The notes under the pieces are model-generated. The model did no database searches and had not been told where the DNA came from. It saw nothing but the letters and a program-made list of their open reading frames with translations. Shown here one piece after another: positions 51,401 through 62,800 of a DNA stretch of 64,000 bases. Positions within the stretch are counted from its first letter, which is position 1. The number at the start of each line of letters is the position of its first letter. The translations under genes and the position numbers were made by a program. This DNA is from Nematostella vectensis (taxonomy: Eukaryota; Cnidaria; Anthozoa; Actiniaria; Edwardsiidae), in the NCBI RefSeq assembly GCF_932526225.1, contig NC_064037.1, positions 9,282,203 through 9,346,202 on the forward strand. The letters run 5' to 3'.

Positions 51401-53188
51401 AGTCAACGTTTTATTACACCCTGTGGGAGAAAACAGTAAAATCTTTAACAATTTGTCAACATTTCTACCTCAATTCACATCATGGCTTCAACTTACCTTC
51501 AAACTCCGAGTACGTGATGAGAAAGCCTCGGCCCGACTGTGTCGAGTTGGAGCGCATGCGTACTTCCACCTCTTTACCGCTAGTCACCAGACTCTCTGGT
51601 CGCTCCAGGCTCCCACAGTACTCCTTTAGCCTGGTCTGTACACTAGACCGCGCGTCCAAGACCTCTAGAGAGTCCTTTGCGCATGCGTCACTCAGCTCGA
51701 GGTTTAAGAAGCTGAAGCGGAGAGCCACCCTGGAGCCTGGTGCGAGCGTGATTCGCCAGGTGCACGTGCCGATATTGGGCATGTCACGTGGGTAGTTTGG
51801 GTGCGTCAGCTGACCAGTGGAGTTGGTGAGATTGCCGCCACATCCTGGCGAAAGATAAACATTTTAAGATGATTCGCATTGTATGTTGATGTAAATATAT
51901 TTTTCACAAAAAAAACATAAATTATTATTAAAATCGTCAGTTATTATGTGAGTAGATTTATACTTAAACAATTAGACTACTCGTTCTCGTTTTCTATGAG
52001 TCAAATAGTCAACTCGGCTCGTTGACTATCTATTTACTCATAGAAAACTCGAACTCGTAGTCTAATTGTTAAATATATATAATGGTATATTATCGAGTGT
52101 AACCAGCTTGTAGGGTTTTGACGTGGGTGTGTGTATGTGTTGTTGGGCAGTATAAGGCGTTGCATTGAATGGCGACCACTTCATCTTGCTATACGTCGGG
52201 CGAGTTAGCCTGCTTGCAGGCTGTACTCGGTGTTATTATTGCGGAAAACCCTCTCCGCTCGGTGATCGGGCGAGTAAGCGCCGTATGCGGCGAGTGAACC
52301 ACGGGCTTTAGGATAATTTGACTCCGAAATGAAGTCTAATGTCGTATTTGTGTTGAAAGCACTTATCCGTACTTAAACTGAATGTATTTGCCTGTGTTTC
52401 GCTCAAACAGCGAGCTCTGTCCCTACGAGCCTGCGACACCCTTTCAAACGACGCGCTGTAACCGCCGCCGCAACCTGGTAAATGAGTAACTCGACCACGA
52501 ACCCTTCAACCCCCAATATAAAGTTACTCATTTTCCAGGTGGCGGCGGCGTACACAGCGCGGTCCTACAGGTTTGTAGGACACCAAGGCAAATACATCCA
52601 GTTGAAGTAGGGATACGTGCTTTATTCAACACTAACACAAGACATTAGACTTCATTTCGGAGTCAGATTATCCTATAGCCCGTGAGTGGAACTCAAAGTA
52701 AACACACCACGCAAACGCCAAGTAAACACGGAATAATAAGCCAGGATATTCAGGTCTGTTTACTGTGCGTAGCTAGGGGCTGACTGAACGGGCGCAAGTA
52801 ACTCCACTCTCCTTCGTCAGCCATAAACATACCGATCTCTCTATCGAGGAATAGCCAAATCGTAGCTAACCCAGGGATGAATGCCCTTTTAACCAATCAA
52901 ATTTCGAGATAGCTGTACTTATCCTGGGTTAGCGCTAACCTGCTTTCTAGGAACCTTTCCCTGATATCCATAACTCTTACCTGTAAACGAAGTCACCATA
53001 AAGCTTGGAGATGCCGCAATGGTGTAGAGTGTAGCTGAGGGATCGACATCCAAAGTGTTATCCGCGAGGGAGGTGTAGTAAACATATGCGCTGAGGCTAG
53101 GTGTAGGATCGATGCTCGTACATGAAGAAACGCCGAATACAACCACAGAGAACAGCGCCAGGTAATTCCTGGCCATACTCGCATGCAT
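44667..53188 (-). CDS. CUB receptor gene A: five CUB domains plus TM, with a frameshift in CUB5
   Basis: Exons: 53188-52981 (N-terminus; alternative ATG at 53176, signal-like NYLALFSVVVFGVSSC), 51844-51497 (CUB1), 51420-51073 (CUB2), 50234-49917 (CUB3), 49742-49392 (CUB4), 49285-48931 (CUB5), 47783-47698 (proline-rich linker), 45824-45598 (TM, ALAIGGGVLVLILAVV) and 44790-44667 (40-residue cytoplasmic tail starting RKKNGK, then TAA). CUB exons 1-4 are phase 1-1 and code complete domains with paired cysteines and GRYCG / KEYCGS motifs. CUB5 is 355 nt, one more than the 354 nt of the copy in gene B; the shifted frame would stop in the next exon. I found no counterpart of gene B exons 8-9, although exon 7 and the TM exon are both phase 0 and would join in frame. 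It is either a decaying paralog or affected by an assembly error. Likely a type I surface protein before the lesion; ligand unknown. Confidence 0.82.
45143..45505. mobile_element. Foldback MITE, CAGGCCCGTACCC family
   Basis: Ends CAGGCCCGTACCCAGG and CCTGGGTACGGGCCTG are inverted repeats. CTATC flanks both sides, a probable 5-bp target duplication. The centre holds about 30 consecutive C (45403-45433). It lies in the last intron of CUB gene A. Confidence 0.7.
45870..46944. mobile_element. 1.07-kb foldback element with about 90-bp inverted ends in CUB gene A
   Basis: The left end (TTTAAAACAAGAGACCATGA, then AAGAGAACGAATCC and GAAAGCTATTTTTAGA) is inverted at 46866-46944 with few mismatches. 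It sits between the linker exon and the TM exon of gene A, where the SEA-like exons would be expected. No transposase is visible. Confidence 0.88.
47875..48925. repeat. 46-bp minisatellite in CUB gene A intron 6, donor-containing
   Basis: On the plus strand, units of CTCACCTGTTCCATCTTGTC followed by ACGCCACCTCGTCACGCACT and ATTCTA. In gene orientation each unit reads AACAGGTGAGTAG, a 5' splice donor. The array is regular over about 48450-48925, directly after the exon 6 donor, is interrupted by the MITE at 48211-48431, and degenerates leftward. It corresponds to 59931-60640 in gene B. Confidence 0.93.
48211..48431. mobile_element. TAGCCTGCGTAGC foldback MITE inside a minisatellite
   Basis: Ends TAGCCTGCGTAGCAAGCGTT and its complement (one mismatch) bound 221 bp with further inner pairing. 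Flanks GTCTTCTCA and GAATTCTCA agree at 7 of 9 positions, a likely eroded 9-bp duplication. The element interrupts the 46-bp array of CUB gene A. Confidence 0.8.
48931..49285 (-). pseudogene. Frameshifted CUB5 exon of gene A
   Basis: The exon opens in frame (DCPCNFTNASG) and follows gene B up to LEFLDGFG. There, 20 nt replace the 19 nt present in gene B at 59776-59794, between GGCTTTGG and GGCAAGTACTGCGG. The YCGYLVTREQVVSTGHQ half of the domain is therefore in another frame. The length of 355 nt is not a multiple of three, whereas the other four CUB exons of A and all five of B are. Splice borders remain good. Either a real inactivating change or a sequence error. Confidence 0.8.
50545..51068. 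repeat. 14-bp minisatellite in CUB gene A intron 3
   Basis: About 37 units of TACCACACCCCTTG type, including CGTACGCACA variants, begin right at the CUB2 exon donor. It corresponds to the shorter array 58087-58345 in gene B. Confidence 0.95.
51967..52070. repeat. Hairpin palindrome in CUB gene A intron 1
   Basis: ACAATTAGACTACTCGTTCT and TTTCTATGAGTCAAATAGTC fold onto the complement across a 7-nt centre (TCGGCTC). The arms are about 45 bp. Confidence 0.85.
52200..52690. mobile_element. Palindromic MITE with about 100-bp inverted ends
   Basis: The segment from 52300 (CGGGCTTTAGGATAATTTGA) is inverted at 52590-52688 (ending TCCTATAGCCCG), with GGCAAATACATCCAGTT near the inner edge. Adjacent 52220-52275 matches the other part of the 5520-5880 element in reverse. 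It lies in intron 1 of CUB gene A. Confidence 0.75.
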
Positions 53189-55643
53189 CGAGGAGGCAAC
53201 GGTTGAGACGATTGAGTAATCTAAACGATTAAGTAATCTAAAATTTAACCACCAAATTACTTTACATACATTGCCTTACGATCGTTCATTGATGGACTTT
53301 GTTGAGTACCTTTAGCTATGTTAACGTATTCACGCCAGAGTCATTTCCTTAGAGAGGTTTATCAGAAAGTTTTGATTTACGGCATTGTCTGACATGCCAG
53401 CTTATTAGCCATTAATTTCTTTTGTATTACAACTATTAAAACAAAAGGATGCCAATTTGTTTGATGGTTGAAAGATAAATGGCTAATTAAATACGCTTAA
53501 ATAGTTTCTGAGCAGGGACCCAAAGCTCAATTCATCGGAGTCTGTTTGCTTGTTAACGCTTTTTCATCTCCGCCATTTTACTCCCACTAGAAGATACAAC
53601 AAGTTTCAAGTAGTTTGCCATTATTTGCGGATAGTATTCAAAAGCCTTTGTGAGTCTATTCTTAAAACGACCGAGGCATAATATAACTAAATATTTCTCG
53701 CTAAGACCTAGGATTATGCTTTAATTGTTTGGGGCTAAATAAAACGAGGGAGTTGTTTCTAGAAAGCCCTTTGAAGTTCATGGCCACTTGTTCCTATCGT
53801 CATTATGTAACTGTAGCTGGAATTCGAAGTGAAAAAAAAAAAAACTTTAGCAAATGATTTCCTGTATTTCACTTGAGCAATCTATTTTTTCCTGGTAAAT
53901 GAATACTCGATAACGGACCAATACTCGTAAACGAACCTAAAGAAACCAGTATCATGTATTTTAATATTTTCTAACAATCTTGAATAAAAAGCTACAAGCA
54001 CAAACTTGTGGTTTCAAAAGAAACATATGTGCCTACTAAAGCCGCCTTTTCATAACAGAAACCTGCATACTCGAACACCTTCACGAAATGCGTGACGGAC
54101 CATTAGGTACCTAAGGGGGAGGCACAAATTAAGGTAATTCACTTGAAATAGTTCTACAACCCAGAACTTTTTAAAACTTGGCATAAACAATATTGAAGTT
54201 AAGGGCTTCCAAAAAAATGTAATAAAAAAATGGGGGTACCGACCTCGTTTTCACAACAGAGGAGTGTAGAGTTGACGCGTTTTTACTGATCGCGCAAGGA
54301 AAAATCCCAACTCTTTTCAAAAAGAGTGCATATAGTCTTTAGAGCTCTACGTGAAAAATAAAAATCGTGCATACAAAGTAAGGTGTGGTCGCATCCCTCC
54401 TCCCTAGGCCCCCTAAAATATCAAATGGTCCGTCCAGACTCACCACCTATTTTTAAAAAAGTTTTTTGGTTGTCTTTAAAAAAAATTGCACGAGAGTCTT
54501 TTTGCTGACACCGTGTCAAGAGGTTAGGGTGAAATTCAATATACTCGAAAAGCAAAGCACTCATCTCTAAATAGGTTCAGAGAATCAAGTAAAAAATAAG
54601 ACACATAGCAATTGTTTTAAGATAGCTATGCGCACTTTAGAGAGTTTTAGAAAGTTTTGCCTAAAGACATCGTTTCTTTTCTCGTTTCACACGAGTCAGT
54701 AAAACAGTGCGTCACTATCTCTTACTCCATTTCCTAGAGATAAATCTCTTAAAGAAGAAAAAATGTTATGAATTTACATGCAATAGACTGTAGCCTGATG
54801 GAGTCATAACATGGTTGGGATACTTTAGCTTTTTTTGTGTCGCTCTCTCTGCTTGTATTTGGAGACCATGGTAAACTGTAGCTTCTTTGGTCTGTTGGTC
54901 GCTCTCTCTGCTCGTACGAGGCCTTGTGTATTTGCGAAGAGATTCCACCAATACATTCAAGTGTGTACTCTAAAGCTTCTAAAAAGACTCTGATTTCAAA
55001 ATTAACTAAGCAAACAACGTAGCCATCAAAAAAAATCTAAAATCCCATAATTTATGAATTATGTTGAGCCGGAAAATGTCAGAGAGGCGTTAGTAGTACA
55101 TGCATTTGACCTTTACGGCAACAATCGAAAGAAGAAGTGCCTGACACCTGATAGACATCAAGATTCTTGGCTTTTTAAGCCGAAAATGAACAGCATTCCG
55201 TCAAAGGGTATATCTGGGTATGCAAGGAAACCTAAAACTGTAACGGGAGCTTTCGCGCATTTTCTTGCGCGTGCTTTCAGCTGAACATTTAATGCGGTTA
55301 GGGTTATATTCACAATCTCGTTACTTTATAAGAAGTGAAATATTTTTCCAATGTGAAATGGGGTATAGACATTTTCTTGCTGTTGTATCATTCGAAGATG
55401 TGCTTTTGCAATTTTGTAAATTTAGCGGCAACAAAGCGCTCAAATCGTCGTCGCCGTGAAGCTCGGAGCCTCTAGTACCCAGGGTACAACCACATTAAAA
55501 TAAACGATACCAATATGTGATCTCTCACGTCATCTACTTGCGTCATTTGTCAAACTGACGTTTCCTTTTGGCGCTCAAGACTGATGACAACTTGTGAAGC
55601 TCTGACAGGTTCATTAAGCCTCGCCAAATACTTGTTTACCTAA

Positions 55644-56036
55644 CTATGGATTACAATTATTAGCCGGCAGGGAGAGTGAAGTTATGCTTAATTCTTTATG
55701 AGATGTTTGTATAGTGCGCGCTTCGAGTGAAAGAAATCGCTGCACGATCAAATGTATTAACGTTTTCAGCGGAAATACCGCCAAGATCACCGACCACCAA
55801 GGATCAAAGTCTAATGCAAGTATTGAAGCGACCTCTAGCTGATACATTGACGTTTCTTGGTAAGTCGTGTTGCGCAAAGAACTTAGAAGTTTGTTGATAG
55901 GCGTTTTAGCGTGTCTGTGAAAGAATATCAGTGTGATATGAAACTTCTGCGTTGAGCTTTTGAAAGATGTAAGTAGCTCTTGCAAAGACGACCGGACAGG
56001 AGTCATGACATTTGTAAAGGCTTCGTGAGGGAACAA
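55644..56036 (-). CDS. Hypothetical ORF between the two CUB genes
   Basis: An uninterrupted 130-codon frame that contains a hydrophobic stretch (WWSVILAVFPLKTLIHLIV). No domain is recognised. It lies in the 3.7-kb spacer between the divergent CUB genes. Length alone is weak support in AT-rich DNA. Confidence 0.2.
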   Translation of the reverse strand: MFPHEAFTNVMTPVRSSLQELLTSFKSSTQKFHITLIFFHRHAKTPINKLLSSLRNTTYQETSMYQLEVASILALDFDPWWSVILAVFPLKTLIHLIVQRFLSLEARTIQTSHKELSITSLSLPANNCNP

Positions 56037-56454
56037 TCCATGACAAATTGTACAATATCAGTAAACAAAGGCAATTTGAAGTACAAAAAGATTCGGCGCT
56101 ATCAAGCTAATAACGGTGGCATACTCGATTTTGGATTTCCCCTATTACTCTTGTCTGATACCACACGGATCTGGAGGTGTATTGTCTATTATTGTATGTG
56201 AGCTATTCAAGTTGACTGATTAATAAATCTAAATAAATCTTAAACGGGGTAGGAATGTTGGGAATAAAATATGATTTTTATTACATTTATTGGTATTAAT
56301 TACATTAATGTTAAAGAAACTAATTTCCATTAACGTTCTTTGGATGCTTTGACGACATTATGGCTTAAAATCTATCTCGAACAAAAAACAACAGATCTAT
56401 TATATCACTAAGACTTTATTGTTATTTATTATTTTCACTATAATATTATCACCT

Positions 56455-56702
56455 GCTCACTTCACCTCACCTCACGTCACCTTATCGCACCACACCACAC
56501 CACACCTCACCACACCACACAACACCTCACCTCACCACACCACACCACACCACACCACATCACACCACACCACACCACATCACATCAAACCACACCACAC
56601 CACACCACACCACACCACACACACCACACCAAACCACACCAAACCACACCAAACCTCACCACACCACACCACCTCACCACACCACACCTCACCACACCAC
56701 AG
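56455..56702. repeat. CCACA pentanucleotide repeat
   Basis: Units of CACAC and CTCAC (CACCACACCACACCTCACC type) in the CUB gene spacer, about 150 bp before the gene B start. Confidence 0.95.
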
Positions 56703-56851
56703 CTATCCAAACGTCCTTCTAGTTATCTTATCCATCTTACCCTATATTTAACATAATATTCCCTCTTTTCCCTCGTTTAATCTTGTCTTTCGTCTAACTT
56801 TTCCTTATCACGCCTAACACCCTTTATTCTTCACTAGGGGCGTTACCCAGC

Positions 56852-59800
56852 ATGCAACTCTCGCTTCTGCTCATCATCGTGGCGCCTGTAGTCCATAGCC
56901 TCGATCCCACGCCGTCCATTACCGATGACATCATGTATAATTCACGAATCCCTGAAGGCGTCAACTTAAAACCATCGACTACTGCCGCATCCTTCGCCTT
57001 TGGGTCCTCTTGGGCAGGTACAAACTAGCGTAGATGCTCGTTTTGAACTCATTACGTCGACAATTTACTGGGTTGTTTGAATAAATTGAGAACAGTCGGG
57101 CATTTAGTCCATTAAGGACCTTTCCCGATCGTCAGGCATATAGCCAAAGCGAATGTGTTTGGCTTACCAAAGGTTTGCTTTCTCGACGCACTATAATAAA
57201 AAGCCTCGAGCTTCCTCACAAACAATCTTGATGGAGCCTTAGTTACAATAGTTTTAACAATTTTAGACAATAGTCTCTCTATCACTTACAAATAAGTATA
57301 TCTATCTTCGCCAGGATGTGGCGGCAATCTCACCAACTCCACTGGTCAGCTGACGCACCCAAACTACCCACGTGACATGCCCAATATCGGCACGTGCACC
57401 TGGCAAATCACGCTCGCTCCAGGCTCCAGGGTGGCCCTCCACTTCAGCTTCTTAAACCTCGAGCTGAGTGACGCATGCGCAAAGGACTCTCTAGAGGTCT
57501 TGGACGCGCGGTCTAGTGTACAGACCAGGCTAAAGGAGTACTGTGGGAGCCTGGAGCGACCAGAGAGTCTGGTGACTAGCGGTAATGAGGTGGAAGTACG
57601 CATGCGCTCCAACTCGACACAGTCGGGCCGAGGCTTTCTCATCACGTACTCGGAGTTTGAAGGTAAGTTGAAGCCATGATGTGAATTGAGGTAGAAATGT
57701 TGACAAATTGTTAAAGATTTTACTGTTTTCTCCCACAGGGTGTAATAAAACGTTGACTAGCAGCAGCGGAGTCATCGAGTCCCCGTATTACCCCGACAGC
57801 TATCCGCTAAACGTGAACTGCACATACCGCATCCAGGTGACCGCTGGACAATTGGTATCACTGGCCATAGAATTCCTGGATCTAGCGTACTCGTCCGCGT
57901 GTAGTGATGATGCGCTCGAGGTCTGGGACGGGCCAGTCGGGAACTCGGCGCTGATTGGTCGATACTGTGGTTACATGATTGGTCAATGGGTACAGTCTAG
58001 TGGTAATGAGCTGACTGTGCAGTTCCGGTCTGACCTGACGGAAACGAGGCGTGGTTTCAAAGTTCTCTACCGCGCGGTACAATCAGGTAATGTGCGTACA
58101 AGGGGTGTGGTACGAAGGGTGTGTTACAAGGGGCGTGGTACAAAAGGTGTGCGTACAAAAGGTGTGCGTACAAGGGGTGTGGTACACGGGGTGTGGTACA
58201 AGGGGTGTGGTACAGGGGGTGTGTTACACGGGGTGTGGTACAAGGGGTGTTGTACAAGGGGTGTGGTACACGGGGTGTGGTACAAGGGGTGTGGTACACG
58301 GGGTGTGGTACAAGGGGTGTGGTACACGGGGTGTGTTACAAAGAATAAGCTGAGGGACAAAGGATATGTGGATTTGTGGTAAGCTGAAAATTGCGAAAAA
58401 ACGTGATTTTGCCCTTTTTAACCCAGTTCTACCTTTTCTTGTCCCAGGATGTAACAAGACTTTAAACGCCGCTATCGAAGGCACTATCCTCTCCCCTAAA
58501 CAAACCGGAGAAAACTGTTTCTGGGTCCTACAAGCGCCAGCTGGTCACGTGATTTCGATCGTGTTTGACCGGTTTTACCTGCAGCAGACGGAGGACTGTT
58601 CACGTGACCACCTCGTGATCAAAGAAGGCGGCTCGGTGATTGGTCGTTACTGTGGTTACCAGAAAGGGGAGCTGATCTACTCCAAAACCGATGAAGTGCG
58701 CTTGGAGTATGAATCAACATCGGGTCTCGCGAACGCTGGTCTCCAGATACACTACACGTCGCTGCTGTTTGGTGGGTAAAAGAAAAGTTTATCATTGTGT
58801 AAATTGTCAAAGGTCCCCATCCCTGGAATTCCTATGACATAGAATTGTCGTCCAATGTGTTTGTGGCGAAAACGAAGTCTGTTACCTCCCTCTGATTGAT
58901 AATTAGATATTTCTAAGAATACTTTGCTCATTGTTTGTTTACCAGAGTGCGGAGGGTATCTGAACAGCAGTCGCGGCTCTATCCAGTCCCCCCGCTACCC
59001 AGACAACTACCCCAACAACGTGTACTGCGCATGGCAAATAGAGCAGCGGCCTGGTTACGCAGTCGACCTCTTATTCCTAACTCTCGATCTGGAGTTTGCC
59101 GTAAATTGCTCGCGTGACTACATTGAAGTGTTCGACGGACCTGATAATAGTTCGCAGTCTCTCGGAAGGTTCTGCTCGGACAAGGATGTCAAGCGTCACG
59201 TGGTCACATCCGGGAATGCCATGCTTGTGGAGTTTGTGACGAATGGCCGGGTAGCAAGGAGTGGCTTTGATACAAGCTACACTCAGTACAGAGGCGGTAA
59301 GTACATGATGATAAAATTCCTCGGTTTTTGTTATTACAAAGTCGTTGCCTTTTCGCAAGTTTATTGCCTTAAAAGGAGATTTTATACCATATTTGGAATT
59401 TTATTTTAATCATGTTCTTGCACTTTTTGCCCCTCAATTAAACGCTGTCTAAAAGTCACCCGCAACTTGTTTACTATTGTCTTTTGTGGCACCGAAATAC
59501 ACATCCTCGCCCCGATCTCCAATGAACCATCTAGACGGAGCACACATATGTTTGATATGAATTTTTTTCATCTCAGATTGTCCTCGCAATTTTACCAACG
59601 CGTCGGGAATTGTTGAGTCTCCGAACTATCCTGACTTTTACCCGAAGGGTTACGACTGCTCTTGGTTGATTTCGTACGAGCTCGGTTACCAGATCTATGT
59701 AACGTTTACGTACTTCGAGTTGGATTACAGCGCACACTGCTCCGGTGATTACCTGGAATTCCTGGACGGCTTTGGTGTCAACGCCACGCCACGCGGCAAG

Positions 59801-62800
59801 TACTGCGGCTACCTGGTCACCAGGGAACAGGTGGTCTCTACCGGACACCAGATGGCGGTCAGGTTCCACTCGGACGAGGCGGGCGGCAACAGCAGAGGAT
59901 TCGTGCTTTCCTACACAGTGGACGGTACAGGTGAGTAGAAAATAATGTGTGACGAGGTGGCGTGACAAGATGGAACAGGTGAGTAGAATAGTTTGTGACG
60001 AGGTGGCGTGACAAGATGGGACAGGTGAGTAGAATAGAGCGTGACGAGTAGGCGTGACAAGATAGAACAGGTGAGTAGAATAGTGCGTGACGAGGTGGCG
60101 TGACAAGATGGAACAGGTGAGTAGAATAGTGCGTGACGAGGTGGCGTGACAAGATGGAACAGGTGAGTAGAATAGTGCGTGATGAGGTGGCGTGACAAGA
60201 TGGAACAGGTGAGTAGAATAGTGCGTGACGAGGTGGCGTGACAAGATGGAACAGGTGGGTAGAATAGTGCATGACGAGGTGGCGTGACAAGATGGAACAG
60301 GTGAGTAGAATAGTGCGTGACGAGGTGGCGTGACAAGATGGAACAGGTGAGTAGAATAGTGCGTGACGAGGTGGCGTGACAGGATGGAACAGGTGAGTAG
60401 AATAGTGCGTGACGGTGTGGCGTGACAAGATGGAACAGGTAAGTAGAATAGTGCGTGACGAGGTGGCGTGACAAGATGGAAAAGGAGAATTTAAAAGTGC
60501 GTGTCGACGTGGCGTGATAAGATAAAAGAAGCGAGTTAAGAAGTGTGTCGAGGTGGCGTGACAAGATGAAACAGGCGAGTGGAAAAGTGTGTGACGAGGT
60601 GGCGTGACAAGATGGAACAGGTGAGTAGAGTAGTGTGTGACGTAGTGATTGCGTAGGCGATTATAGTAGTGAGTGGCGGGAAGCGTGACAGGATGACACA
60701 GGAGGATAGAGTGGTGCGTGACCTGATGATGGTGTCATGATAGAACAGATCAGTAGATCAGTGCGTGACTGGATGATTTAGTCAATTGCTTTGTGCTGTG
60801 TTTTTGTAGCAAGAGCCCCCCCTCCACGAACGCCAAGCTTAGAAGACATCGAGCAAGCAGTAAAAATCACCTTGAAAGATCTCACAGAGGATAAGGTGGG
60901 AACTTACAGAATAGCCCTGACGACGCAGAACATCGCTCACACAACATGCGCGCAAAGAAACCAGCTGTAGATTTAATTGATTGAGGCTTATATCTTTATC
61001 ATTGTGAATACTTACCTTTTCTCTTTATATCTATATCTGTAGTTTGCACTGTGAGAATCGTTATCCATAAATTCGACTTTGGTATACACAAAAACTAGGC
61101 CTTATTGATATTATTACAATATTATTCAATTATCAATATCAATATTATTATTAATTATTATCAATATCAATACAATATTATTAAATTATTAATGTCCTTT
61201 TTGCTTCATCAGTGGATCACAAATAGGGATATCTTGTTCCGGAAGCTGATAGCTAATGCAACTATTATCTATTGCGCCAACGAGCCTAGCAAGTGTAAGG
61301 CTGTCAGTCAACATCGAGAACGGTAAGGTGTAAGCCTTGACCAACTATCCACCAGTCAATAGGGACTGTAAAATACGAGTACGGTTACGAGTACGGCGAC
61401 GGTAGTAAACAATGAGTTTAATTTGAGAATTGAAAGGCTGCACGTGAAAATGCGTTCTGTCTGATAGATTTCCAACCGTTCTCCGCCAAAACACGACGTG
61501 AAATTCCAAGTTTTATGGTCTGGCGAGTACGTGGCCGGTTGGAGAATAAATTCACCTCTGTTTCCTATTCTAGAAATAAAGTTTACGCGGTTAATTTCAG
61601 ATTGTTCCTGAATATAAAGTCTAGGTAGTTTCATCATTTGTGGAATTTGTCGCCAAGCGTATAATAAGTGTTATCTCGGTCACTCCGCCCTAGCCGTAGC
61701 CGAGACCACTCGGTCACATTTTAAAGTCCCTAATATCGAGCACGGTAAGTGTAACAATAGCTTTGACTGCTACTATCCGCCGGTCAATGTCGAGCACAGT
61801 GTCACAGAGAAAACCCCCTTCAGTGAAAAGCCAGATTCGACCCTGTGTAGTGAGATAATTTGCCTCGTGGTCAACCGTGAGGCTGTGCTATCAATAAAAG
61901 GATGTGACGGCTGTTTATATGATTTTAAATCAGCATGTATTCCTTGATTGTTTGGACCTGGGATATGTAGCCATGGGAGAGTAAGAGGTGAAGCCGATCT
62001 CTGACACAATTGTCTTCAGACCTGTGACTCTATATATCGGTGAATTTTGAAATAACGCAGGCTGCGCAGACATAACGCGCAATATTTCAGGCAATCACAC
62101 ATTCTTTGACACGCCTAAAGAAAGGCTAGTGGCACTCACTACATGGTGTCCTTATTAAGCGGATTTAGATTTATAAAACCTATGGAGCTTTTGTCTGAAC
62201 TATAAAAACTGTCCTTAATAACGAGTTGCCCCTATAAAGCGGAGGCCTTTAAAGCTTAGATTCCTTAGACAACTTTGTTACGACATATCCAATGTCTTCC
62301 AGGAAGTCAATAGACGTCGAGGTTAACATTACATTCCGCCAAGTCCACCTGGTTCCTGATTTTCCCATTCCGGGCCAAGGTCGCAGCCTCGTTGTAGTGT
62401 TGTATGTGTTGTATCCTGTCGGTTTAAGCCTGGACCCAAGTAGGAAATCCACAGCTATCCCGCAGGTAAAAGATAAAGAGTGTTACTCATGTCACGTTGC
62501 TGTTTGAAAACACATTTCCGAATAATCAGCAAAGAATCCCTTCCCATTGGCTTGACATATCACTTACTTCGACTCCAATCGTGGATGGGTTGTTAAAATT
62601 ATTTTTAAATGAAACATAATACAAACAATCAACAAGATACCTTTTTTGGCATTTTTGCACATCCTTTATATACTCCGTACCCCTTGCATACTTTCCAGGA
62701 TTAAATACGAGAACGTACATTTCAATGTGACTTAAAATGCTACAAATATCTGCATGACAAGCATGCAAGATGTCCATTTTGGGGTGGAGGGGGGGGGAAC

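Larger units (their letters stand above)
53189..56851. other. Spacer between divergent CUB genes A and B
   Basis: This is the centre of the inverted pair and should contain both promoters. It is mostly unique AT-rich DNA. It includes a CCACA-type repeat (56455-56702) and a weak ORF (55644-56036). I saw no inverted symmetry between the two promoter-proximal halves, unlike the gene bodies. Confidence 0.5.

Noticed and set aside
56419-56751. 110-codon histidine/threonine-rich frame
   Set aside because: Translation of the CCACA repeat.
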